Assembly: GCA_016214425.1 (NCBI GenBank)
Contig: JACRON010000055.1
Coordinates: forward strand, 1-8,558
DNA length: 8,558 nt
From: Nitrospirota bacterium
Lineage (GTDB): Bacteria; Nitrospirota; CAKKRA01; 9FT-COMBO-42-15
Reading direction: 5' to 3'
Shown here in pieces: positions 1 through 5,335 of the stretch; the first letter of the stretch is position 1, and every line of letters begins with the position of its first letter. Position numbers and translations under genes: made by a program. The notes under the pieces are model-generated. The model saw only the letters and a list, made by a program, of their open reading frames with translations. It searched no databases and had not been told where the DNA came from.

Positions 1-9
1 TGGCATAAT

Positions 10-405
10 ATGAGGTCTGCTGACCTTCTAAAGAATGAAATCTATCATATTAATACAAAACTCCTTGATGAGCAGCAGAGAAGGCAGAAGAGGTGGCTTA
101 TCCCTCAAAGCCATCATACCCTCTTTGCAGAGGCAATAAGGGATTTAATAAAAAAGAATCTAATAAGCGGCTTTGCAGCAGGCTATCAGGTTGAAACAGA
201 TACTGATGGAAAGGATATATTAGCGCCATTAAAATGGGATGACAACGATAAGAACTTAAGGCTAATCAGCATAACCCTAACACCTGAAGGGTATAGGCTC
301 GCTGAAGAGCTTCTGAAGCAAAAAGAAGCAGACCTGCTCGCTGAATTAAATAAACTGAAGCACGAGGAAAATACAGAATTAGAGACGCTGTTAAAGAAAG
401 GTTAA
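10..405 (+). CDS. Hypothetical protein, possible winged-helix-like C-terminal region
   Basis: I do not recognise this 131-residue protein. The N-terminal half is basic and helical (RRQKRW near residues 24-29). The middle holds a short turn-rich stretch (ETDTDGKD). Around residues 87-96 there is SITLTPEGYRL, a phrase often seen at the end of winged-helix DNA-binding domains. The last 30 residues are rich in Glu, Lys and Leu and probably form a helix or coiled coil. No signal peptide or membrane segment is visible. The reading frame stays open to the left edge of the window (codons for W, H and N precede the first Met), so the true start may lie outside and this may be only the C-terminal part of a longer protein. 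It converges on the htrA-type gene, with 44 bp between the two stop codons. A DNA-binding role is a guess. Confidence 0.6.
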   Translation: MRSADLLKNEIYHINTKLLDEQQRRQKRWLIPQSHHTLFAEAIRDLIKKNLISGFAAGYQVETDTDGKDILAPLKWDDNDKNLRLISITLTPEGYRLAEELLKQKEADLLAELNKLKHEENTELETLLKKG

Positions 406-421
406 AAAATTCAATTTCTCA

Positions 422-448
422 ACAGAATTAGATTCTATCTAATTCTGT
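422..448. terminator. Inverted repeat between convergent genes, possible bidirectional terminator
   Basis: ACAGAATTAGA at 422-432 is perfectly complementary to TCTAATTCTGT at 438-448, leaving a 5-nt loop. The structure sits exactly between the two convergent stop codons. The stem is AT-rich and there is no long T-run immediately after it on either strand, so intrinsic termination is plausible from position and symmetry but is not canonical. Confidence 0.5.
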
Positions 449-449
449 A

Positions 450-1505
450 TTACTTTCCCATCTTTCCTATAACAGCCATAACCTCCTTTGTCTCATTGTT
501 CCTTACAATTTTTATAGTAATAGCTCTTCCTGCCTCCATCCTTGCAACCATCCTCGGCAGTTGTGTAATATCTGTTATCTTTTTGCCTTCAAGCTCTACT
601 ATTATATCACCCCTTTTTATACCTGCCCTGTCTGCAGGGCCTCCTTTGTCAGTATCAGATACGAGCGCCCCTTCTGTTACAGTAAGATTAAGCGCAGCAA
701 CAAGCTCTGGTGTTAATGGCTGGACAGATACCCCAAGCCACCCCCTTGTAACCTTCCCTTTCTCTTTTAATTCAGAAAGAACCTCTTTCACCATATTAAT
801 AGGAATGGCAAAACCTATGCCTACATTTGCGCCGCTCGGGGACAATATTACAGTATTGATGCCGACAACCTCTCCTTTAATATTAAATAACGGCCCCCCG
901 CTATTGCCTGGATTTATTGAAGCATCTGTCTGAATAAAATCATCGTATGGCCCTGCGCCTATCATCCTGTCCTTGGCGCTTACAATGCCTGCTGTAACAG
1001 TATGGGCAAGACCGAATGGATTGCCTATTGCAATCACCCAGTCGCCAACCCTCAAGGCATCAGAATCGCCAAGCGCCGCTGCCTTCATCTCTGTTTTAGC
1101 ATCTATCTTAATAAGCGCAACATCTATCTTTTCATCAGTGCCTATTAGCTTTGCGTCAAATTCGCGGCCGTCCGCGAGCCTGACCTTTGTCTCTGTTGCC
1201 TTTGCTACCACATGAAAGTTTGTAAGGATATAGCCGTCATTGCTTATTATAACCCCTGACCCCAGGCTCCTCTTTTTTGTATCCTTCTGCGGCGCACCAT
1301 AGAACCTCTCAAAGAATTCCTGCGCCGGATCCTGCGCCTTCTGTCGTTTAATAATCTGGGTAGTATATATATTTACAACTAACGGCTTCTCCATATCAAC
1401 TATATCTGCAAAGGTGCTTGGAACGGCCTGGGCAAAAAGCGCCTCTTCATAAGAAGTCAGCAAAAACAGGCTGAAAATAATTATATAAAGAACTCTATTT
1501 CTCAT
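450..1505 (-). CDS. HtrA/Deg-family periplasmic serine protease with one PDZ domain
   Basis: This is a trypsin-like Deg protease that degrades or handles misfolded envelope proteins. The 351-residue product begins with a hydrophobic export signal (about residues 5-24) with a likely cleavage site after AQA near residue 27. The protease domain shows all three catalytic residues: His98 in TNFHVV, Asp128 in KIDVALIKI and Ser202 in GNSGGPLF. A single PDZ domain follows from about residue 252 (GWLGVSVQPL) to 345, so the protein resembles one-PDZ family members more than two-PDZ DegP or DegQ. The start is supported by AGGAGG (complement of 1515-1520), nine bases upstream of the ATG. No frame problem is visible, unlike the next genes upstream. 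An AT-rich palindrome separates it from the siroheme gene, so co-transcription is uncertain. The family call is firm; which paralogue it is (degP, degQ or degS) cannot be decided from this window. Confidence 0.95.
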   Translation of the reverse strand: MRNRVLYIIIFSLFLLTSYEEALFAQAVPSTFADIVDMEKPLVVNIYTTQIIKRQKAQDPAQEFFERFYGAPQKDTKKRSLGSGVIISNDGYILTNFHVVAKATETKVRLADGREFDAKLIGTDEKIDVALIKIDAKTEMKAAALGDSDALRVGDWVIAIGNPFGLAHTVTAGIVSAKDRMIGAGPYDDFIQTDASINPGNSGGPLFNIKGEVVGINTVILSPSGANVGIGFAIPINMVKEVLSELKEKGKVTRGWLGVSVQPLTPELVAALNLTVTEGALVSDTDKGGPADRAGIKRGDIIVELEGKKITDITQLPRMVARMEAGRAITIKIVRNNETKEVMAVIGKMGK

Positions 1506-1527
1506 AATCTTTTTCCTCCTCTTGTTA

Positions 1528-1651
1528 AAATCCTAAATTCTAAGCACTAAATTCTAAACAATGTTAAATGACATAAATTCAAAATCCGAAACGGTTTTGA
1601 ACATTTAAATTTAGATTTTTGAATTTGTTTAGAATTTAGATATTAGGATTT
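1528..1651. repeat. Long AT-rich imperfect palindrome (REP/MITE-like)
   Basis: Nested inverted repeats fold about 124 bp into one long imperfect hairpin. The outermost arms are AAATCCTAA (1528-1536) and TTAGGATTT (1643-1651). The next arms are TAAATTCTAAACAA (1548-1561) and TTGTTTAGAATTTA (1625-1638), a perfect 14-bp match. Further in, AAATTCAAAATC (1575-1586) pairs with GATTTTTGAATTT (1614-1626) with one bulge, and CCG/CGG flank the tip near 1586-1593. No open reading frame or transposase is inside. It fills the gap between htrA and the siroheme gene, and its right end supplies the stop codon of the siroheme gene. Similar AAATTCTAAA-type palindromes occur as dispersed repeats in anaerobic bacterial genomes, from general recollection. 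Confidence 0.75.
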
Positions 1652-2220
1652 AGAATTTCTTATTGAAATCCCTGCTATTTTCTCAATCTCCTTATAGAAC
1701 TTCTCTCTGTTTCCTATCTTCAAGAGCCCAATAATATTTGAATGCGCTAATTTATTAAATATCTGTCTGCGTTTCTTTTCAGATGGTACATTCTTCAAAA
1801 GCCTCTCCCTCACCCTTCCCATTGTCTTTAAGAATATTCCATATTCACTCCCATACTTCTGTTCCAATTCTCTTCTTATCTGTTTTGCAAAGGCAGGGCT
1901 CTTTCCGCCAGTAGATATTGCTATTGTTATTTATACCTCTTTGCAGCGGCAAAAACAGCCTTATTTGCATCTCTATTATTTGTAGCAGCAACAACAAGAA
2001 AGGCGTCTTTTATATCCCTATCCTCGTATCTCTTTTTTATATATCTGAGCTTTTTCTTTTTTGCAAGCTCTTTTAGTCTTGGTGTAATCTCAGGGCTTAT
2101 AACCCATACATCCGCATTGCAGGAAAGAAGGGTGATTGCCTTTCTCTCTGCTACACTGCCGCCGCCTATTACAACACACTTTTTATTTTTCAAGTCAAGA
2201 AAGATTGGATAATAACGCAT
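1643..2220 (-). pseudogene. Precorrin-2 dehydrogenase / sirohydrochlorin ferrochelatase (Met8/CysG N-terminal type), broken by an internal deletion
   Basis: The intact enzyme oxidises precorrin-2 with NAD to sirohydrochlorin and often inserts iron, making siroheme. The first 97 codons (2220 to 1930) read MRYYPIFLDL, the NAD-binding loop VIGGGSVAERK, VISPEITPRL and LVVAATNNRDANKAV, then stop after AAKRYK at 1927-1929. The second part reads in another frame from about 1930: ITIAISTGGKSPAFAKQIRR, then the helical C-terminal domain to a stop at 1643-1645. Compared with E. coli CysG, about 24-25 residues are missing at the junction. That segment holds NVVD, whose Asp (Asp104 in CysG) is needed for catalysis, and the FIMPS stretch. 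The product would therefore be both frame-broken and catalytically dead. The final codons and the stop lie inside the palindrome at 1528-1651. The ATG at 2220 follows AGGGAG-type purines from the neighbouring repeat. Real decay and assembly error both fit. Confidence 0.88.
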
Positions 2221-2231
2221 TACAATTCTCT

Positions 2232-2254
2232 CCCTCTCCCTTGATGGGAGAGGG
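2232..2254. repeat. GC-rich hairpin repeat, first copy type
   Basis: CCCTCTCCC (2232-2240) pairs perfectly with GGGAGAGGG (2246-2254) around a 5-nt loop, followed by GTTGGGGTGAGGGTG-like sequence to about 2268. It sits directly upstream of the siroheme gene start, so its purine-rich complement also supplies that gene's ribosome-binding region. This pattern is typical of dispersed intergenic repeats. Confidence 0.7.
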
Positions 2255-2300
2255 TTGGGGTGAGGGTGATACCTTGCCTATTATTCCCCCTCCCCTTAGT

Positions 2301-2321
2301 CCCCTCCCACAAGGGGAGGGG
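2301..2321. repeat. GC-rich hairpin repeat, second copy type
   Basis: CCCCTCCC (2301-2308) pairs with GGGAGGGG (2314-2321) around the loop ACAAG. The sequence from 2286 onward (CCCCCTCCCCTTAGTCCCCT) belongs to the same pyrimidine-rich repeat. It lies between the bamD stop (2337) and the siroheme gene, where the hairpin could also act in RNA termination or stability. No gene is seen between 2221 and 2336. Confidence 0.65.
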
Positions 2322-2336
2322 AAATTAGAAGATAGT

Positions 2337-2902
2337 TTATTTATATTTTGCCAAGAGCCTCTTTGCATCCCCTTTATATTTTGTATCAGGATAACGTTTT
2401 AAAAGCTCCTGAAGGCTCTGTCGCGCAGAATCTATATCTTTTAATTTTATATATGTAACACTTAGATAATAGAGGGCATCCTGGCTGAATTTTGTATCAG
2501 GATAGTCTTTTGCAATCTGCTTGAATCTGCTTGCTGCGGCAGGATATGAAGACTTCTTGTAATAGAATCTCCCTATTCAGGGTCCCTGTCCACCTCTTTC
2601 ATCTGATTAAAATAGCTCATGCCTATCCTGTACTGGGCATAGCCTGTAAGCTTATGCGCCGGGTGTATCTTGATAAACCTCTTGTATTCCTCTATTGCCT
2701 CTGGATATGACTTATTTACATAATATGCCTCTGCCCTCTGCATGAGCAGCACAGGGTCATAATTCAGCTCAATGCTCTCTTCAGGAACCTGCACCGTCTC
2801 CTCTTTGCCAAAGAGGTTTGAAAGGCCAATAGAAGACTCTGACCTTGAGCTTGAACAGCCTGCAAGAAGAAAAAGAAAAAGTATATAAATGATATATTGC
2901 AT
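2337..2902 (-). pseudogene. bamD: BamD-type outer-membrane assembly lipoprotein, broken by an internal deletion and frameshift
   Basis: BamD is the essential lipoprotein partner of BamA in inserting beta-barrel proteins into the outer membrane. The N-terminal part (from the Met at 2902) has a lipoprotein signal with the lipobox LAGC at residues 13-16. It continues with TPR-like helices: RAEAYYVNKSYPEAIEEYKR, then YAQYRIGMSYFNQMKEVDRD, a BamD hallmark. The frame stops right after DRDPE at 2573-2575. Reading resumes in another frame from about 2576 with GRFYYKKSSYPAAASRFKQ, YPDTKFSQDALYYL and a last TPR-like repeat, ending with a stop at 2337-2339. Against E. coli BamD about 43 residues are missing, roughly the stretch from the DRDP motif to the AEYY-like motif. 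The Met at 2902 is preferred over an upstream in-frame Met at 2932, because AGGAGG sits just upstream and only this start puts the signal peptide at the N terminus. Loss of BamD should be lethal unless another copy exists. Confidence 0.88.
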
Positions 2903-2906
2903 TGAA

Positions 2907-2912
2907 CCTCCT
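2907..2912 (-). promoter_or_regulatory. Ribosome-binding site deciding the bamD start
   Basis: On the minus strand AGGAGG lies four bases before the ATG at 2902-2900. The alternative in-frame ATG at 2932 would add ten residues ahead of the lipoprotein signal and reach into the 111-bp repeat, so it is unlikely. Confidence 0.7.
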
Positions 2913-2930
2913 ACTTTACTGCCTCTACCC

Positions 2931-3041
2931 AAATCCCCCTTAATCCCCCTTTTTCAAAGGGGGAAACTTTCCCCTCTATTAAGAGGGGATAAAGGGGTGT
3001 GTTCCCCTCTTTGGAAAAGAGGGGTTAGGGGAGATTTATTT
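2931..3041 (+). repeat. 111-bp multi-hairpin repeat, left copy
   Basis: This intergenic repeat contains three consecutive short palindromes: CCCCCTTTTTCAAAGGGGG (about 2945-2963), CCCCTCTATTAAGAGGGG (about 2971-2988) and CCCCTCTTTGGAAAAGAGGGG-like sequence (about 3004-3024). It then runs TTAGGGGAGATTTATTT to 3041. An inverted copy occurs at 5172-5282, and I count one difference in 111 positions. It contains no reading frame. It lies between the divergent starts of bamD and fabH. Confidence 0.9.
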
Positions 3042-3085
3042 CAGAATACCAAAAAACAGCGTTAATATCAATCTTTTTCTTATGT

Positions 3086-3113
3086 TTGACAAACTCTGCT
3101 TAAATGTTATAAT
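3086..3113 (+). promoter_or_regulatory. Sigma-70-type promoter for the fabH block
   Basis: A perfect -35 hexamer TTGACA (3086-3091) and a perfect -10 hexamer TATAAT (3108-3113) are separated by 16 bp. TG one base before the -10 (3105-3106) makes an extended -10. Transcription would start near 3120, giving a leader of roughly 17 nt before the fabH ATG at 3137. Only a weak AAGG (3120-3123) is present as a ribosome-binding site. Confidence 0.8.
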
Positions 3114-3136
3114 AAAATTAAGGTACATGCATCAAC

Positions 3137-4078
3137 ATGACAAATTCAGAAGTCTATTCAGAAATAATCGGCACAGGTTCATATATACCTGAACGGGTTG
3201 TAACAAATAAAGAGATAGAAGATGTAATTTTAGTTGATTCAGGCTGGATAGAAAAAAGGACAGGCATAAAAACGAGGCGCTTTGCAGCAGAAAATGATGC
3301 GTCATCTGACCTTGCAGCAAAGGCTGCAAAAAAAGCATTGAAAACAGCAGGGGTCAAGGCAGAAGATATAGATGTTATCATTGTCTCCACAACATCTTCT
3401 GATATGCCCTTTCCTGCCACTGCCTGTTTTGTTCAGGATAAGATTGGCGCAAGGAATGCCTTTGCCTTTGACATATCTGCATCCTGTGCAGGATTTTTAT
3501 ATGCCCTATCTGCAGGAGACCAGTTTATTAAAGGAGGTTTAGCAGAAAAGGTACTTATAATTGCATCTGAAGTTAAATCAAGATTTATTAATCCTAAAAA
3601 CCCGGATACATACATCCTCTTTGGAGATGGCGCTGGGGCAGTGGTGTTAAGAAAAACAGCGGATAAAGGGGGGATTATATCAATCCGCATGCACACTGAC
3701 GGCGCATTGGGAAATCTGATTCAACTACCAGGAAGTGGGTCAAGGATTCAAAAAAGCAGGGGCGAGGCGGTGCCTCGCCCTGTTATAATTCAGATGGAAG
3801 GCGACAGGGTCTTTAAATATGCTGTAAAAAAACTTGAAGGAGCAATAATGGAAACGCTTAAATTAAATAGGCTCAACATATCTGATATAGAGCTGTTTAT
3901 ACTTCATCAGGCAAATTTAAGGATATTAAAAAGGGTTGCAGAAAGGCTAAGCATACCATCAGATAAGATGTTTGTTACAATAGACAGGTTTGGAAATACA
4001 TCGTCTGCCTCCATACCAATGGCGCTGGATACTGCTGTGCTGGAAAATAAAATATGTAATAATTTTGCCCCTTCTTGA
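3137..4078 (+). CDS. fabH: Beta-ketoacyl-ACP synthase III (FabH), C-terminus lost at a fusion junction
   Basis: FabH condenses acetyl-CoA with malonyl-ACP to start type II fatty-acid synthesis. The thiolase-fold signatures are all present: IIGTGSYIPERVVTN at the N terminus, SGWIEKRTGI, catalytic Cys117 in ISASCAGF, the FGDGAGAVVL strand, His257 in HQAN and Asn287 in FGNTSSASIP. After DTAVLENKI (about residue 306) the sequence stops resembling FabH and ends in CNNFAPS. The usual last 25 or so residues, with the glycine-rich strand (FGGGFTWGSALV in E. coli), are missing. The downstream DNA instead reads as the export signal of a TolC-family protein in the +1 frame, so a deletion probably removed the fabH 3' end and the next gene's 5' end together. 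Residues 208-215 (RGEAVPRP) are encoded by a 21-bp palindrome shared with the histidine kinase gene. Active-site residues survive, but folding of the truncated protein is doubtful. Confidence 0.9.
   Translation: MTNSEVYSEIIGTGSYIPERVVTNKEIEDVILVDSGWIEKRTGIKTRRFAAENDASSDLAAKAAKKALKTAGVKAEDIDVIIVSTTSSDMPFPATACFVQDKIGARNAFAFDISASCAGFLYALSAGDQFIKGGLAEKVLIIASEVKSRFINPKNPDTYILFGDGAGAVVLRKTADKGGIISIRMHTDGALGNLIQLPGSGSRIQKSRGEAVPRPVIIQMEGDRVFKYAVKKLEGAIMETLKLNRLNISDIELFILHQANLRILKRVAERLSIPSDKMFVTIDRFGNTSSASIPMALDTAVLENKICNNFAPS
3760..3780 (+). repeat. 21-bp palindromic element inside fabH
   Basis: GGGCGAGGC (3760-3768) and GCCTCGCCC (3772-3780) form a perfect 9-bp stem around a GGT loop. In the fabH frame it encodes part of RGEAVPRP (residues 208-215). 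The same element occurs at 5460-5480 in the histidine kinase gene, with two central differences. Confidence 0.85.
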
Positions 4079-4751
4079 TTATCAGCCCTCTTTTGCGCAA
4101 TCCGATGAAGGCATAGTTGGTAAAATTGAAGAACTTTTCTCCCCGCCTAAAATAGAGGAAAAGGAGAAAAAGTCTGAAACACAAATTGATATAGACAGCC
4201 TTTCAGTCAACGAGGCGATTATAATTGCACTGGAGAATTCATATTCTCTCAGAGAGACAGAGGATGAGATAAGAAGGATAAAAAATAAGATAGGCGAGGA
4301 GACTGTCTGGAACTGGCTCAGGCCAAATGTTTCGTTACGAGGCGGATGGGACAAGGAAAGGGGCGAGCCTGATGTCTCTGTAAGTGCTGGCGTGGACTTG
4401 AGGGATATAATGGGCGCAGGCAAGAAGCGTATTGCAAACCTGAGGCTCGATTTGGCGCTTACAGAGGCAAAGGTAGCCAAGATAAGGAACTCTATTGTAA
4501 CTGCTGTTAAAAGAAATTATCAGGACTATCAGCTTAGCAAGGAAAAGGTTAAGCTCATGGAGGATATGGTAACACAAAGCGATGAGTTAAAGGGAATCTT
4601 AGAAAAAGGGATTAAAGAGGGAAGGGTAAAAACAGATACAGTCCTTGTAATAAATTTTACACTAAACCAGAACAGGATGAATCTGATAGCAGCAAAACAG
4701 GACATGCTAAGGGCGCAGATGCAGCTTATGGAGGCAATGAACATTCAGTGA
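3990..4751 (+). CDS. TolC-family outer-membrane efflux protein, single repeat, 5' end damaged
   Basis: TolC-family proteins form trimeric outer-membrane channels for efflux or type I secretion. The recognisable protein begins at about residue 24, with an export signal remnant (IILPLLDYQPSFAQS). It has a charged linker (SPPKIEEKEKKSE), then one OEP unit: LSVNEAIIIALENSYSLRE, WLRPNVSLRGGW, a beta segment VSVSAGVDLRDI and a long helical hairpin from about residue 150 to the end. Standard TolC proteins have two such units and about 420 or more residues; this one has one. The codons from 3990 to roughly 4050 are fabH sequence read in another frame, so the nominal Met at 3990 is not the native start. 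TTG at 4065 is the nearest in-frame start-like codon after the junction, with no clear ribosome-binding site. The TGA stop overlaps the next gene's GTG start in GTGA, implying translational coupling. Single-unit TolC-like proteins exist, so the short length need not be further damage. Confidence 0.8.
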   Translation: MEIHRLPPYQWRWILLCWKIKYVIILPLLDYQPSFAQSDEGIVGKIEELFSPPKIEEKEKKSETQIDIDSLSVNEAIIIALENSYSLRETEDEIRRIKNKIGEETVWNWLRPNVSLRGGWDKERGEPDVSVSAGVDLRDIMGAGKKRIANLRLDLALTEAKVAKIRNSIVTAVKRNYQDYQLSKEKVKLMEDMVTQSDELKGILEKGIKEGRVKTDTVLVINFTLNQNRMNLIAAKQDMLRAQMQLMEAMNIQ

Positions 4752-5149
4752 CAAAGATTATTCTGCAGGGCGATAACAAATGCTTTGTCTGCGGAAAGAA
4801 AAATCCAGACGGCTTACAGCTTGATTTTATAATAAACCGTGAAGATGAAAGCATCTCAACAAAATTCACGCCAACTAAAACATATCAGGGCTTTGTAGAT
4901 ATCATACACGGGGGAATTATTTCAACTGTCCTTGATGAGGCAATGGTCAAGCTTGCGTTTGAACTCGGCATAAATGCTGTTACTGCAAAGATGGAGACGA
5001 AATTCAGAAAACCTGTTTTTTCAGGGGAGAATCTGAAGATTACAGGAAAGATTGTAAAAAAGGACAAGAAATGGATTGAGGCAGAGGCATTGGCATACAG
5101 GGATGGAGAAATTGTTGCAGAGGCAAAGGGACTGCTGATAAAGGTCTAA
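4748..5149 (+). CDS. Hotdog-fold thioesterase, PaaI/4HBT-like
   Basis: The 133-residue product has the features of acyl-CoA or acyl-ACP thioesterases of the PaaI group. It begins with CFVCGKKNPDGLQLDF, a start shared by many small hotdog proteins. YQGFVDIIHGGIISTVLDEAM follows, with HGG at residues 54-56 and the acidic pair Asp63-Glu64 on the central helix, where the family's catalytic carboxylate lies. TAKMETKFRKPVFSGENLKI forms the typical dimer-interface strands. Length and end look complete. The GTG start overlaps the TolC stop by four bases (GTGA). GGAGG at 4730-4734 is 13 bases upstream, long for a ribosome-binding site, and no in-frame ATG offers a better start. Its place after fabH suggests an acyl-chain role, but the substrate cannot be read from sequence. 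The Cys-x-x-Cys near the N terminus (Cys12, Cys15) is common in this subfamily. Confidence 0.9.
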   Translation: MTKIILQGDNKCFVCGKKNPDGLQLDFIINREDESISTKFTPTKTYQGFVDIIHGGIISTVLDEAMVKLAFELGINAVTAKMETKFRKPVFSGENLKITGKIVKKDKKWIEAEALAYRDGEIVAEAKGLLIKV

Positions 5150-5171
5150 TACAAACGCATTAATTTATTTT

Positions 5172-5282
5172 AAATAAATCTCCCCTAACCCCTCTTTTTC
5201 AAAGAGGGGAACACACCCCTTTATCCCCTCTTAATAGAGGGGAAAGTTTCCCCCTTTGAAAAAGGGGGATTAAGGGGGATTT
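5172..5282 (-). repeat. 111-bp multi-hairpin repeat, right copy (inverted)
   Basis: Read on the minus strand this matches 2931-3041 at 110 of 111 positions by manual comparison; the one difference falls in the third hairpin loop (GGAAAAG against GAAAAAG). It lies between the convergent ends of the thioesterase gene (stop 5147-5149) and the histidine kinase gene (stop 5336-5338), where its stacked hairpins could act as a bidirectional terminator. An AT palindrome, ATTTATTT/AAATAAAT (5163-5179), spans its left edge. Confidence 0.9.
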
Positions 5283-5286
5283 TAGA

Positions 5287-5315
5287 ATTAGAGGAATCTC
5301 GCTCCTCGCAATGAT
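5287..5315 (-). repeat. Fragment resembling a dispersed ATTGCGAGGAGCGA-type repeat
   Basis: On the minus strand this reads TCATTGCGAGGAGCGA and then GATTCCTC. TCATTGCGAGGAGCGA resembles a dispersed repeat core (CGTCATTGCGAGGAGCGAAG) seen in many unrelated bacterial genomes, from general recollection. Here it is short, and its second half has become GATTCCTC. It sits in the 186-bp gap between the thioesterase and the kinase, which otherwise holds only the 111-bp repeat. Confidence 0.4.
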
Positions 5316-5335
5316 ACCTCAAAAATGATACAAGC

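Noticed and set aside
496..1215. Plus-strand open frames of 145 and 80 codons opposite the protease gene
   Set aside because: They are antisense to a protease with complete catalytic residues, show no family features and lack ribosome-binding sites.
1927..1935. Programmed ribosomal frameshift joining the two siroheme gene parts
   Set aside because: A frameshift would keep all residues, but about 24-25 conserved residues including the catalytic Asp are absent, and there is no convincing slippery heptamer.
2136..2402. 88-codon plus-strand open frame over the hairpin repeats
   Set aside because: It is made of repeat sequence and antisense of two gene ends, with no recognisable features.
2573..2580. 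Programmed frameshift or single sequencing error in bamD
   Set aside because: About 43 residues of the family sequence are missing at the junction, so a one-base change does not restore the protein.
2903..2932. Longer bamD start at the Met at 2932
   Set aside because: It would place ten residues before the lipoprotein signal and begin inside the 111-bp repeat, while a good ribosome-binding site supports 2902.
3132..3696. Minus-strand open frames opposite fabH
   Set aside because: They are antisense to conserved FabH motifs and resemble no protein.
2931..5282. Composite transposon bounded by insertion sequences
   Set aside because: The flanking 111-bp elements have no transposase, and none lies between them; no target-site duplication could be identified.
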